A stretch of 33,048 nt of DNA from the NCBI GenBank assembly GCA_001771365.1, contig METP01000006.1:1-33048 (forward strand), given 5' to 3'. The notes beneath the pieces are model-generated. The model had not been told where the DNA came from and did not search any database. It was given only the letters and a program-made list of their open reading frames with translations. The position numbers were made by a program, and so were the translations under genes. Origin of the DNA: a candidate division WOR-1 bacterium RIFCSPLOWO2_02_FULL_46_20. GTDB taxonomy: Bacteria; Margulisbacteria; WOR-1; O2-12-FULL-45-9. Positions 1-8,776 of the stretch are shown in pieces (the stretch's first letter is position 1; every line of letters starts with the position of its first letter).

Positions 1-560
1 CAGCCAGTGACCAATACTTAAATAAATATCTTTTGGAATACGGTGAGGGGAGTTCTCCTGCCAGTTTTGAACAAATAATTGAAGGTTGGACGTCGGTGGC
101 CGGCGGAGTTTTAGGTACCTGGGAAACCACAGGGCTTAGTGGGTCGTATATCATAAGGCTTACTGTTTATGGCAAGGTAGGAGATTCTGTGACTACGAGC
201 GTTGTAGTGACTGTGCAGAACGCAACCGATCCAACGAAAACGGCGCAACAACAAACCGGCTTACCCCTTACTTATGCCGTGCCCAATCCTTTTGATCGCA
301 CCGTAACTGCCGAGATTCAATTTGGTTATACCTTAGCGGGCAACTTCGCCACTAGAATTTACCTTTTTGATTTGACTGGAAACTTAGCGTGGCAAAAAAG
401 TTATAGCGCCGGCGTTGATGGCGGTAAGGCAGGAGTCAATACTCCTACCTGGGATGGGAAAGATCTTTTCGGAGCGGAAGTTGCTAATGGGATATATCTT
501 TATCAAGTAGTGGCCGATCAGGCTGTGATTGCCAAGGGCAAAATAATAATTCTTAAATAA
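1..560 (+). CDS. Secreted/surface protein, C-terminal part (FlgD-like Ig domain)
   Basis: Partial gene. The reading frame is open from base 3 to the TAA at 558-560, so the true start lies upstream of the window; the TTG at 33 is not a credible start. About the first 65 visible residues form a beta-rich module ending in a run like TGLSGSYIIRLTVY, seen in large secreted repeat proteins. It is followed by a C-terminal domain of about 85 residues with YAVPNPFD, then IYLFDLTGN, then NGIYLYQVVAD. That pattern matches the FlgD Ig-like / type IX secretion type-A-like C-terminal domain family, normally the last domain of exported surface proteins. Export or surface display is inferred from the family; the signal peptide and main domains are outside the window. 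It converges with the outer-membrane protein gene, with only 11 bases between the stops and no evident terminator hairpin. Confidence 0.75.
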   Translation, partial: ASDQYLNKYLLEYGEGSSPASFEQIIEGWTSVAGGVLGTWETTGLSGSYIIRLTVYGKVGDSVTTSVVVTVQNATDPTKTAQQQTGLPLTYAVPNPFDRTVTAEIQFGYTLAGNFATRIYLFDLTGNLAWQKSYSAGVDGGKAGVNTPTWDGKDLFGAEVANGIYLYQVVADQAVIAKGKIIILK

Positions 561-571
561 TCCCCCGCAGC

Positions 572-3500
572 TTAGAAATTGAGTGCCCCTTCGATACTCA
601 GCAGCGAAGCCAGAAAATTATCCGAAGTATTTGCCAGATTTTTGTAATCGACTGATTTATAAGAGCCGGTCAGGACAAAATTTGTTAAAACCGGGTTATC
701 AACTGGCATGGTAACGCTCAAACTTAAAGTTTGAGTAACTTTTTGTATGTTCAGGTCGGCGACTGAGCCGCCCTGGATTTCTCCTCCGTTTTTCTCGTCC
801 TGTTGATCAAAGGTCAGAGTCCCCCAGCCAGCTATTTGGTATGTTGCTTTGGTGTCCATGATGATTTTCTTTTTATCGGACGGGGATACTCTTAAGTCTT
901 TAATAACTCTCGTCGTTTTATGATTATAGGTTGTGCTGATGGCCAGAGGGGGGAGGGGATTGAGTGTTGTGCCGGCAGTAATGGTACGGTTGGTTGTTTC
1001 TGTGTCTATTTGGCTGGCGGACAGAGGGTGGTCATTTGCGTTTTTGTAATTTTCCAGAGCCAGCCCCAAACTGAGCGGGAGAATGGGAAAAGGAGAAAGA
1101 GTTGCTGTGTAATTTTGGGCGAAGGTGTTGGTGTTTGTTGTTACCTCTGGAGTTGTACCGGAGGGGGCAGTCTGGTTGTTATCTGAAAGTGTAAAGCGCG
1201 AATCCAAGCTAAAAATAGGGATGGAAATTGGTTTGTAAGTAATGTTATAGGTGTTGGCTTTGCCCGTTGTTCTATTGCTCAGACCGGTTTCTGGGACGGA
1301 ATCACTCTGTGAACTTGCCCAAGAACCGGAAAGCCAGGCCAGGGGTGAAAGATTAATGTTGGCAGAGGTCCTTTCGGTTTTGGGGTTGGTTCCGCCGACA
1401 ACAACAGTTAAGCTTTCCTGCCGGTTATGATCTAAAGAAGTTGTTAACATTGAAAAGGGGATTAGATCCATGTGATAAGTTTGGTTTTTTGTCGCAGAGA
1501 CATCACTGGCCGCGCCAAAACTTTTAACCAGAGTGTTTCCTTCATGGTTGAGCAAGCTGGCACGGGCAGTCCATTTTTGCAGCGGTCCGGTCGTGAGGTC
1601 GACTGACAAATTGTATGAAGTATCAATCGACTGAGTGTGAGCAGAGAGCGCCTCAGCTGTAGCTTCTGTGCTGCTTGATCTCAGGGCAACAGTTGTTGGC
1701 TCGCTTTTTTGATAGTCAAAACCGGCAGTTACTCTTTCAGTAAACTTTAAGTTCGCGTTGGCATGCAAATAATCGGTGCTTGTTTGTGAAAAGCTGTTGC
1801 TGTCACGCAGGGGGTCTGATTCGGAAACGCTTTTCTTTAAATCATACTTATGGGTAAGAGAAAAAATGCCGCGCTCTATGCCCAGAGGCGCAACGCTCAG
1901 GGCGTAAGAGTTTTGAACGGTATCGCCGCTATGGCTTGAGCCGCTGGCAAGCTCGTCCAGTGTCTGATAAAGACGATAGCTGAAATCGATCTGCGCTAGC
2001 CCCCGCGGGTTTATACCCAGGGTAACAGAATTGTCATAGCTGTTTTGATACTGAGTGCGAGAGGCCCCGATGGGATTATTGTTTTCTTTATACGAATAAT
2101 TAGTAAAGAAAGAATGAAAATTGGGCTTAAGTTTAACATTATATTCTTTATACTTTGAGCCGAAACCAATAGAGGTCACTCCCATGGGGGTAAAATCAGA
2201 ATCTATTTGTTTGGTGCTTCCGCCGACAGAGAGTATATCCCCAAAAAGTTTTGTTTCGGCCCCAAAACGAAACGCCCCCCCGCTCTTTACTGTTTGTCCG
2301 ACAACCAGCCCAACCTGAGACTGGAACTGATATTCCACGGAGATGGCATCCGAAGAAGAAGGGGTAAGATAATAAAGGGTGATTTGTCCCGGTTTTGTGT
2401 AGCTGACAAAATAATCCAGATCTCTGTTTAAAACTTTTGCGTTAACCGAGACCTTTTCACTGCCTTCAATAATATCTTGAGCTGATTTCAGTATATAACT
2501 TTTTGTGCCGCTACCACTAAAACTTTCAAGGGTTGTTTCGGCAATAGAGACCTGGTCTGTTTCGCTTTTGGCGTAAGCGGAATTTATCGTGAATAAATCG
2601 CCGATCTTAAAACTGCCATCAGCGCCAATTACCGAATGTGTAATATCGCCCCCTGCAAAAACTTGAGGCGGGACGTATTGATAGATTATCTGGTAATTTT
2701 TGGTGGCAGAAAGTTCATTATTAAACGTGATGGAAGGGGTGTCAGCGATATAATTAATAGAATATCCTTTATCTCCCGCGTTAGCCTCAAAGCTTGCATT
2801 GCGCGTGTAGGAAGCAATAACGGAAGAGCCCTGTTCCCAGACCTGGACTGTTTCTGTCCCAGGGGCAATATTGCGCACGTTCCTTAAATAATAAGGACCA
2901 CGGGTTCCATCTCCCAGGCCGGAATATTTCCCCACAACACTTTTATAATATGTATAAGTTATTATAATCGTGCTGGCGGCAGAAATGTTAAGCGGATTTA
3001 AAAACTTAATTGTTCCAGTTGTGTAGCCGTCCGAGGGATCCCTATAATCGGTTCTAAAAGCAAGCTGTGCCTCTGGAGTAACGGTAAATTTGCCGGTGGC
3101 AGAATCAAGCTGAGTGGTTGGAATAGAATAGTCAACTTCCCAGGTCAGTTCTACGCCATCGAGCCTGACCGTGAAATTGGCGCCGGATTCGGTGGTGGGT
3201 GTAATGGGGCGATTTTGTAAATAAGCGTGATAGTTATTATTAATGATGTCAGCGCCGCTAATGCTTTCGATGATTGAAGCCGTAACTGTTCCGACGCTCT
3301 TTTTAGCGGATTCCTTAAGGTAAGTCGTGCCAATTTTAAGTTCCTTGGGGAACTTTGAGTCTGGAATGGCCGGGATAGCGGTGACTTTATAGCGATAGGT
3401 AGCTTTGATTTGAGAGGTAGAGCTGATGACGACGCCAAAAACAAGCTCCCCAAAATTATTATCAATCGAGTATTCTAAATCACGGGTAAGCAATTTGCCG

Positions 3501-4672
3501 TCAACTTCAATTCTTTCGCTTTCGGCCACAACATTGTCGTGCGCTAGTTGGTAGGGCCCACGACTACCAATACCCAACAAAGACTCAGTGTTTTCCGCGG
3601 ATTCGTAATAATTGTATTCAATGCTTAATGGTTCTGAAGCTTGGGGAAGAAACCTGGTTAGGAGCTTTATGATGCCTTGATCATAGCGTATGATATAGTC
3701 TTCGTTTTTTTTAAGTGCTGACCCCCGAAATGTAAGCTTCTCGCTAAAATTAACAACAGGAGTGTGTTTTAAACGGTACTGTCCCGAGGCTTCTTCCTCT
3801 GCCGGCGTGGGTTCAGCGGAACCGACTGAAGCGGGGTACATCTCCCGCATAGCTCTTGTAACCGGCTCCATTATAGGTTGAGATTTTCCAAACTCTTCCG
3901 GATTAAAGGTGAATCTGGATTGGAAACCAAAGAAATCCCTTTTAGAAAGAGTGGGGAAGAAAAGATCAAGAACATTAGTGTACTCATAATTATAGCTGAT
4001 GATGTCGTCTGAGGTTAAGATACGGGTAAAAGTAATTTTGCCTTCAAAATAATTAATCGTGTAATCGATGTTGCGCCTTTGGGAAATATTATTCAAGGTT
4101 ATTGCTTCTGACCCGTCAAGAATCGAGCCATGCCCAAGGCTGTACGGGCCCTGGGTGTTATTCCCTTTTTGAGTCGAGAGTTTTTGGCTTTGACTTTTTA
4201 ATTTAGCGGAAGGGACAGTGATGATATCGTACCAGCCGTCTTTGGCTGTGAGCAAAACACCGTTGAGTTGTTTGGCCACAGAAGCAAATTCGTTGCCGGT
4301 GAAGCTGGCGGAGAAATCGCCGAAGGTCAATTCGTTTTCATGGTATTTAACTTTGACGTCATAGCGTTCTGGTGTTTCCGGCTGCTGTTCCAGATCATAT
4401 CCAACGGAGAGATTTTCTGAAAGTTGTCCCAGAATTTGCAGCTGCAGCCTCTCCTGCCATGGTCCTCCCGTGAAAGTTGGGGAATAACCGCCTAATTGGG
4501 ATAAGCCTGAAAAATAATTGCTGGCCGGGCTGACTCCGGCTTTTTTGAACTCCCATTTTTTATAGCCGCCGATTTCTACTTGAGGATAATCGCCTTGATT
4601 GGCAAGCGAAGGAAGGGACAAGAGAACAACCGAAACAGACAGAAAAAATATAAGTCTGCAAATTTTATTCAT
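572..4672 (-). CDS. Large outer-membrane beta-barrel-like protein with repeated beta modules
   Basis: 1366 residues. A signal peptide (basic MNKICR, hydrophobic residues 7-20, likely cleavage after SLAN) starts the protein. Residues ~110-145 contain an LTFGDFSASFTGNEFA stretch. Divergent modules of about 60-80 residues then recur near 170-232, 298-357, 371-430, ~590-665 and ~735-795, each with GPY.L, GSE.V.V, a short L.RD.DY segment and a closing I.Y.Y strand. The last ~550 residues are alternating polar/hydrophobic strands and the chain ends in Phe (EGALNF), as expected for an outer-membrane barrel. The modules recall SprA-like giant outer-membrane proteins, but this one is much shorter, so I do not name it SprA. 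Its ATG overlaps the fabF stop (TAATG), implying translational coupling to fatty-acid synthesis. No other lipoprotein or secretion partner is next to it. Outer-membrane location is fairly secure; function is unknown. Confidence 0.7.
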   Translation of the reverse strand: MNKICRLIFFLSVSVVLLSLPSLANQGDYPQVEIGGYKKWEFKKAGVSPASNYFSGLSQLGGYSPTFTGGPWQERLQLQILGQLSENLSVGYDLEQQPETPERYDVKVKYHENELTFGDFSASFTGNEFASVAKQLNGVLLTAKDGWYDIITVPSAKLKSQSQKLSTQKGNNTQGPYSLGHGSILDGSEAITLNNISQRRNIDYTINYFEGKITFTRILTSDDIISYNYEYTNVLDLFFPTLSKRDFFGFQSRFTFNPEEFGKSQPIMEPVTRAMREMYPASVGSAEPTPAEEEASGQYRLKHTPVVNFSEKLTFRGSALKKNEDYIIRYDQGIIKLLTRFLPQASEPLSIEYNYYESAENTESLLGIGSRGPYQLAHDNVVAESERIEVDGKLLTRDLEYSIDNNFGELVFGVVISSTSQIKATYRYKVTAIPAIPDSKFPKELKIGTTYLKESAKKSVGTVTASIIESISGADIINNNYHAYLQNRPITPTTESGANFTVRLDGVELTWEVDYSIPTTQLDSATGKFTVTPEAQLAFRTDYRDPSDGYTTGTIKFLNPLNISAASTIIITYTYYKSVVGKYSGLGDGTRGPYYLRNVRNIAPGTETVQVWEQGSSVIASYTRNASFEANAGDKGYSINYIADTPSITFNNELSATKNYQIIYQYVPPQVFAGGDITHSVIGADGSFKIGDLFTINSAYAKSETDQVSIAETTLESFSGSGTKSYILKSAQDIIEGSEKVSVNAKVLNRDLDYFVSYTKPGQITLYYLTPSSSDAISVEYQFQSQVGLVVGQTVKSGGAFRFGAETKLFGDILSVGGSTKQIDSDFTPMGVTSIGFGSKYKEYNVKLKPNFHSFFTNYSYKENNNPIGASRTQYQNSYDNSVTLGINPRGLAQIDFSYRLYQTLDELASGSSHSGDTVQNSYALSVAPLGIERGIFSLTHKYDLKKSVSESDPLRDSNSFSQTSTDYLHANANLKFTERVTAGFDYQKSEPTTVALRSSSTEATAEALSAHTQSIDTSYNLSVDLTTGPLQKWTARASLLNHEGNTLVKSFGAASDVSATKNQTYHMDLIPFSMLTTSLDHNRQESLTVVVGGTNPKTERTSANINLSPLAWLSGSWASSQSDSVPETGLSNRTTGKANTYNITYKPISIPIFSLDSRFTLSDNNQTAPSGTTPEVTTNTNTFAQNYTATLSPFPILPLSLGLALENYKNANDHPLSASQIDTETTNRTITAGTTLNPLPPLAISTTYNHKTTRVIKDLRVSPSDKKKIIMDTKATYQIAGWGTLTFDQQDEKNGGEIQGGSVADLNIQKVTQTLSLSVTMPVDNPVLTNFVLTGSYKSVDYKNLANTSDNFLASLLSIEGALNF

Positions 4673-5913
4673 TAAAATGAATATTTTTTAACAATCAAAA
4701 TCGCATTATGTCCGCCAAAGCCAAATGAATTTGACATAGCTATCTCGAGGCTTTGTTTCCGGGCCTGGTTGGGAACATAATCTAAATCGCACTCCGGATC
4801 AGGAGTCTCATAATTTATGGTGGGAGGAATGATCGAGTTATTAATGGAGAGAATGGTAGCAATTATTTCTACTGCTCCGGTAGCCCCCAAAAGATGTCCT
4901 TGCATGGACTTGTTGGAACTTATCGGGATTTTTTTTGCTCTCTTTCCAAAGACCAATTTTAAAGCCATCGTTTCATATTTATCGTTAAGCATAGTTGATG
5001 TCCCATGGGCATTAATATAATCAATTTTATCCGGTGGAATATCGGCATCTTTGAGCGCCGCCTGGATGGCGCGTACCGCGCCCTCTCCGCCAGGGGCAGG
5101 AGCGGTAATGTGATTGGCGTCGCCGCTCATGCCGTAACCGATTATCTCAGCATGAATTTTGGCGCCACGAACTTTAGCTGATTCTAGTTCCTCTAATATA
5201 ACAATACCGCAGCCTTCACCAATCACAAAACCATCGCGGTTTTTATCAAATGGACGGCTGGCGCGTTGCGGCTCATCATTTCTAGTTGATAAAGCACGCG
5301 CAGCGCAAAAGGCGGCCACCCCCAAAGGAGTAATCGAAGCTTCTGTGCCGCCGGCGATCATGGCTTTTACTGTTCCGTGTTGAATGAGCTTGTAGGCGTC
5401 GCCAACAGCGTGTGTGCCGGTAGCGCAGGCTGTAACCACGCAGCTGTTGGGACCTTTGGCGCCTGTATTAATGGAAACATAGCCGGAGGCCATGTCGGCA
5501 ATCATGTATGGGACAGTGAAAGGGCTGACTTTATCAGGGCCTTTTTCCAGCAGAACCCTGGCCTGTTGTTCCAAAATTTCTAAACCGCCAATGCCTGAAC
5601 CAATTAAAACCCCAATGTCTGCTGCGTTGTTATCAGAAATAGTTAAATTAGAATCCTTTAAGGCTAATTGTGATCCGGCAATAGCAAACTGAATAAAACG
5701 CACCAGGCGGCGCGCTTCTTTTTTGTCTAAATAGTCAGCCGGGTTAAAACCTTTAACTTCACCGGCAATCTTGCTTGAGTGCGCGCTGGCATCAAAAAGA
5801 GTTATTTTATCGATGCCGCTTTTCCCGGCCGACAGGCTGTTCCAAAAAGCTTCCTGGCCAATCCCCAGGGGAGAAACAACTCCCAGGCCAGTTACAACAA
5901 CTCTTTTTGTCAT
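4672..5913 (-). CDS. fabF: 3-oxoacyl-ACP synthase II (FabF)
   Basis: 413 residues using the ATG at 5913, which gives the family-typical start [17 protein letters not shown] and has AAGGAAG about 9 nt upstream. A longer frame back to 5961 would overlap fabK and adds non-family residues. FabF elongates acyl-ACP by decarboxylative condensation with malonyl-ACP in the cytoplasm. The thiolase-fold catalytic triad is intact: Cys163 in TACATG, His303 in NAHGTST and His340 in KSMQGHLLG, the same spacing as in E. coli FabF. The C-terminal GFGGHNA motif is present. It lies 4 nt after fabK, and its TAA overlaps the start of the outer-membrane protein gene, so it is in the middle of a polycistron. Length is normal for the family. 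Confidence 0.96.
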   Translation of the reverse strand: MTKRVVVTGLGVVSPLGIGQEAFWNSLSAGKSGIDKITLFDASAHSSKIAGEVKGFNPADYLDKKEARRLVRFIQFAIAGSQLALKDSNLTISDNNAADIGVLIGSGIGGLEILEQQARVLLEKGPDKVSPFTVPYMIADMASGYVSINTGAKGPNSCVVTACATGTHAVGDAYKLIQHGTVKAMIAGGTEASITPLGVAAFCAARALSTRNDEPQRASRPFDKNRDGFVIGEGCGIVILEELESAKVRGAKIHAEIIGYGMSGDANHITAPAPGGEGAVRAIQAALKDADIPPDKIDYINAHGTSTMLNDKYETMALKLVFGKRAKKIPISSNKSMQGHLLGATGAVEIIATILSINNSIIPPTINYETPDPECDLDYVPNQARKQSLEIAMSNSFGFGGHNAILIVKKYSF

Positions 5914-5917
5914 GCTT

Positions 5918-6901
5918 TTATCTTCCTTCTGCGCCTTCGGGCTCCGAAGGACAAGCTTCAACTTCTTTAATAAGTTCTTTGATAATATCAGCCGCTGGCC
6001 TGATTCTCTTATCTTTTATCTTCCAGACGTTTTCACCAGAAAACACAACCCCCTCGTTGATTTTCCCATGCAGGGAATTTATTAAAGCCTGGATAATACA
6101 ATATTCCAAAGAACAGTTTTTTAAGCAAAAATCACAACCAATTGGTTTTGGCGCTTCTTTTTTTAAGATCTTGTTAACAAAATCTGTTTTTAAAGCGTGG
6201 CCAGGCAGACCAACCGGGGAAGAAATAGTGACTATATCACCCTCTTTCGCTTGTTGATAGAGTTGCTTATAGGGGAGGGCGGCATTGCATTCTTCTGAAA
6301 GTACAAAGCGGGTTGCGATTTGCACCCCGTTAGCTCCCAGGTTAAACATTTCAACAATGTCCTGGCCGGTGGTTATACCTCCGGCCGCTATAACCGGCAG
6401 GGTGGTAACTTTCCTGACTTCTGGAAGTACATCTTTGATTGAGCGATCCGTTCCCAAATGTCCGCCAGCTTCTCTGCCTTCTACCACGATGGCCGTGGCC
6501 CCACATTTATCTGATGTTTTGGCCAAACGGGCAGAAGAGACAATGGGAACAATTGGGATATTACTGTCTTGACCGATCTTAAAGATGTCTCGGGAAAAAC
6601 CAGCACCGGTAAATACGATGTCGATTTTTTCCTTGATCGCGGTCCTAACTATCCCCCAAAATTCCCGTGCTGCGAACATAATGTTAATGCCGATGATGCC
6701 GCCCATTGCTTTTTCACGAGCTATACGGATTTCTTCCGCTAACTCATCAAAAGTCATGCCTGAAGCACCGATAACCCCGATCCCGCCGGCCGCAGCAACT
6801 GCGCCGGCCAGGGCACCGGTTGATATCCTGATAGCCATCCCTCCCTGGATGATAGGGACTGAGGCAACCAGATTTCCAATTTTTAGTTCAGGCAATTTCA
6901 T
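5918..6901 (-). CDS. fabK: Enoyl-ACP reductase II, FMN-dependent (FabK) / NMO-family protein
   Basis: 327 residues, TIM-barrel FMN flavoprotein of the nitronate monooxygenase/FabK family. The N-terminus has PIIQGGMA (17-23), followed by a glycine-rich GIGVIGASG segment, EAGGHLG with the family histidine at 148, and phosphate-binding AAGGI (172-176). Its place between acpP and fabF, with no FabI or FabV in the cluster, supports the last reduction step of fatty-acid elongation (NAD(P)H-dependent reduction of enoyl-ACP). After the barrel there is a cysteine cluster, Cys256, 259, 263 and 268 (CDFCLKNC...YC). This occurs in some NMO-like proteins of anaerobes but is not part of the classical pneumococcal FabK as I know it, and could hold a metal or Fe-S centre. 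AGGA precedes the ATG. A nitronate monooxygenase role is possible but less likely in this context. Confidence 0.85.
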   Translation of the reverse strand: MKLPELKIGNLVASVPIIQGGMAIRISTGALAGAVAAAGGIGVIGASGMTFDELAEEIRIAREKAMGGIIGINIMFAAREFWGIVRTAIKEKIDIVFTGAGFSRDIFKIGQDSNIPIVPIVSSARLAKTSDKCGATAIVVEGREAGGHLGTDRSIKDVLPEVRKVTTLPVIAAGGITTGQDIVEMFNLGANGVQIATRFVLSEECNAALPYKQLYQQAKEGDIVTISSPVGLPGHALKTDFVNKILKKEAPKPIGCDFCLKNCSLEYCIIQALINSLHGKINEGVVFSGENVWKIKDKRIRPAADIIKELIKEVEACPSEPEGAEGR

Positions 6902-6909
6902 TTTTTATC

Positions 6910-7152
6910 CTACTTAGCGTGAGAAGTAATATATGTTACTGTATCCCCGATAGTTTTAATCTTTTCCGCGTCTTCGTCAGGGATTTCTGTTTTAAAAGCT
7001 TCCTCAAGAGCCATAACCAGCTCTACAGTGTCCAGGGAATCTGCTCCTAAATCATCCACAAAGGAGGCTTCTTTGGTAACCTCTGATTCAGAGACCCCCA
7101 GCTGTTCAATCACTACCTTTTTAACCTGTTCTAATACTTGTTGTTCGTCCAT
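6910..7152 (-). CDS. acpP: Acyl carrier protein
   Basis: 80 residues, acidic, with the phosphopantetheine attachment motif [15 protein letters not shown]; the modified serine is Ser39. ACP carries growing acyl chains between the Fab enzymes encoded on both sides. The start ATG has a strong Shine-Dalgarno (GGGAGGTGAG a few bases upstream), stronger than its neighbours', consistent with the high protein level ACP needs. Length and four-helix pattern ([10 protein letters not shown]..., [20 protein letters not shown]) are standard. It is 17 nt after fabG and 8 nt before fabK. Confidence 0.97.
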   Translation of the reverse strand: MDEQQVLEQVKKVVIEQLGVSESEVTKEASFVDDLGADSLDTVELVMALEEAFKTEIPDEDAEKIKTIGDTVTYITSHAK

Positions 7153-7169
7153 TTTCTCACCTCCCTTAT

Positions 7170-7919
7170 TTATGTGTTCATTAACATTCCGCCGTTTACA
7201 TTAATAACCTGTCCGGTAACATAATCAGCTGCCGGACTAGCTAAAAAGAGCACTGCGGCTGCCACATCTTCCGGTCGGCCAAGTTTGCCCAGCGGAATCT
7301 GGGTCAGCATCTTTTGTTTGATCTCTTCAGGTATCTTATCTGTCATGGCTGTCTGGATAAATCCCGGAGCAACGGCGTTGACCGTTATTTCTCTGGAAGC
7401 CAGCTCCCGGGCCAGGGTTTTACTTAAACCAATTACTCCAGCCTTTGAGGCGGCGTAATTAGCCTGGCCGGCATTCCCCATTTCACCAACAATGGATGCT
7501 ATGTTGATAATTTTACCTGAGCGCTGCTTCATCATCAAGGGGGAAATAGTTTTGCAGAGATTAAACACGCCGGTTAAGTTAATTGAAAGAACCAGATCCC
7601 AGTCCTCTTTTTTCATTCTGATAAAGAGGCCGTCTTTTGTAATGCCGGCGTTATTAACGAGGAGGTCGATCCGACCCATGACTTTGACCGCCTCTTCAAC
7701 TGATTTTTCGACATCGTTTAGATCGGAGACGTTTGTCTTAAGCGCCAGAGTTTTTACGCCCAGGCTTTCAACCTCTTTCGCCGTCTGCGTTGCGAGTTCC
7801 AGATTGATATCTGAGATAATAATGCTTGCGCCTTCTTTGGCCAGGGCGAAGGCAATGGCCTTGCCGATGCCTTGCGCGGCACCGGTGATAAACGCGACTT
7901 TATCCTTTAATTTCGTCAT
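7170..7919 (-). CDS. fabG: 3-oxoacyl-ACP reductase (FabG)
   Basis: 249 residues, classical short-chain dehydrogenase/reductase that reduces 3-oxoacyl-ACP with NADPH. The Rossmann motif TGAAQGIG is at 12-19 and NNAG at 89-92. The catalytic set is Asn114, Ser142, Tyr155 and Lys159 (YAASK). The C-terminal GQVINVNGG is typical of FabG. The ATG at 7919 is preceded by GGAGGT about 9 nt upstream, and this start lies inside the end of fabD (20 nt overlap), suggesting coupled translation. Position between fabD and acpP is the common bacterial order. Confidence 0.96.
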   Translation of the reverse strand: MTKLKDKVAFITGAAQGIGKAIAFALAKEGASIIISDINLELATQTAKEVESLGVKTLALKTNVSDLNDVEKSVEEAVKVMGRIDLLVNNAGITKDGLFIRMKKEDWDLVLSINLTGVFNLCKTISPLMMKQRSGKIINIASIVGEMGNAGQANYAASKAGVIGLSKTLARELASREITVNAVAPGFIQTAMTDKIPEEIKQKMLTQIPLGKLGRPEDVAAAVLFLASPAADYVTGQVINVNGGMLMNT

Positions 7920-8775
7920 AAGTTTTTACCTCCACATTTCGGTCTATTTTCTTGATCAGGCTAGAAAGAACCTTTCCCGGCCCGACTTCGACAAATCTCG
8001 TTACTCCATTCCCAGCCATTTTCCTCACCGAATCCTCCCAAAGCACCGGAGAAGTAACTTGTTTGACCAATAACTTTCTAATCTCATTTCCAACGGTTAC
8101 CGGCAACGCGGTCACATTAGCGATGACCGGGAGGTTCGGTTCTTTAATTTGAATATTATCCAACACTTTGGCTAATTTGTCAGCCGCCGGTTGCATGAGC
8201 GGGCAGTGGAAGGGAGCCGAGACCGACAACGGAATTATTTTCTTGACGCCAGCCGCTTTCAGTTTTTCCCCGGCCGCCTCGACCGAATCTTTCTTGCCGG
8301 AGATGACGATCTGGCCGGGTGAGTTAAAGTTGGCCGGCCAAACTCCGCCGACTTCCTTACATATGTTAATGATAGTTTCCCGGTCGCCGCCAAGGAGGGC
8401 CGCCATGGCGCCTTCACCGGGTGGAACCGCCTCCTGCATGAACTTTCCTCTTAAATGCACGATCTTTACGCCGTCTTCAAACGAGATGGCGCCCGCAGCG
8501 TAGAGCGCCGAGTATTCGCCGAGTGAATGTCCGGCGACAGTTGTAAGTTGTAAGTTGTGAGTCGTGAGTTGATGAAAAGCCGCGACACTGATCGTAAAGA
8601 TCGCCGGCTGCTGGATCTCGGTTTTTTTTAGCTCTTCTTCCGGTCCAGCAAAACAGATCTTTTTGAGATCAAAACCCAATATTTCGTTAGCCTGATCCAG
8701 ATATTTTTCAGCCAGATCCTTGCCCATGCCAATGAACTGTGATCCCTGGCCAGGGAAAACAAACGCCGTTTTCAT
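7900..8775 (-). CDS. fabD: Malonyl-CoA:ACP transacylase (FabD)
   Basis: 291 residues. Transfers malonyl from CoA to ACP. N-terminal FVFPGQGSQ, nucleophile Ser84 in GHSLGEYSA, and catalytic His190 in SAPFHCPLM are present; Gln10 in PGQGSQ forms part of the oxyanion hole. Just before the nucleophile elbow, residues ~68-80 (HQLTTHNLQLTT) are encoded by a run of five heptanucleotide units (listed separately), so a simple-sequence expansion seems to have been accommodated in a normally variable stretch. An AGAGGT site lies at the end of etfA, directly upstream, and only one base separates the etfA stop from this ATG. The 3' end overlaps fabG by 20 nt. Confidence 0.95.
   Translation of the reverse strand: MKTAFVFPGQGSQFIGMGKDLAEKYLDQANEILGFDLKKICFAGPEEELKKTEIQQPAIFTISVAAFHQLTTHNLQLTTVAGHSLGEYSALYAAGAISFEDGVKIVHLRGKFMQEAVPPGEGAMAALLGGDRETIINICKEVGGVWPANFNSPGQIVISGKKDSVEAAGEKLKAAGVKKIIPLSVSAPFHCPLMQPAADKLAKVLDNIQIKEPNLPVIANVTALPVTVGNEIRKLLVKQVTSPVLWEDSVRKMAGNGVTRFVEVGPGKVLSSLIKKIDRNVEVKTYDEIKG
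8539..8573. repeat. Heptanucleotide tandem repeat inside fabD
   Basis: Five consecutive 7-bp units on the + strand: AGTTGTA, AGTTGTA, AGTTGTG, AGTCGTG, AGTTGAT. On the coding strand this reads in frame as HQLTTHNLQLTT. The 7-bp period keeps the frame open in this phase, and the encoded peptide is partly periodic (QLTT..NLQLTT). It looks like a simple-sequence or short dispersed repeat captured in a coding region. Confidence 0.85.
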
Positions 8776-8776
8776 A

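Noticed and set aside
5775-6257. 160-codon open frame antisense to fabF/fabK
   Set aside because: Lies entirely across two well-supported genes, has no family motifs and no ribosome-binding site; a shadow frame.
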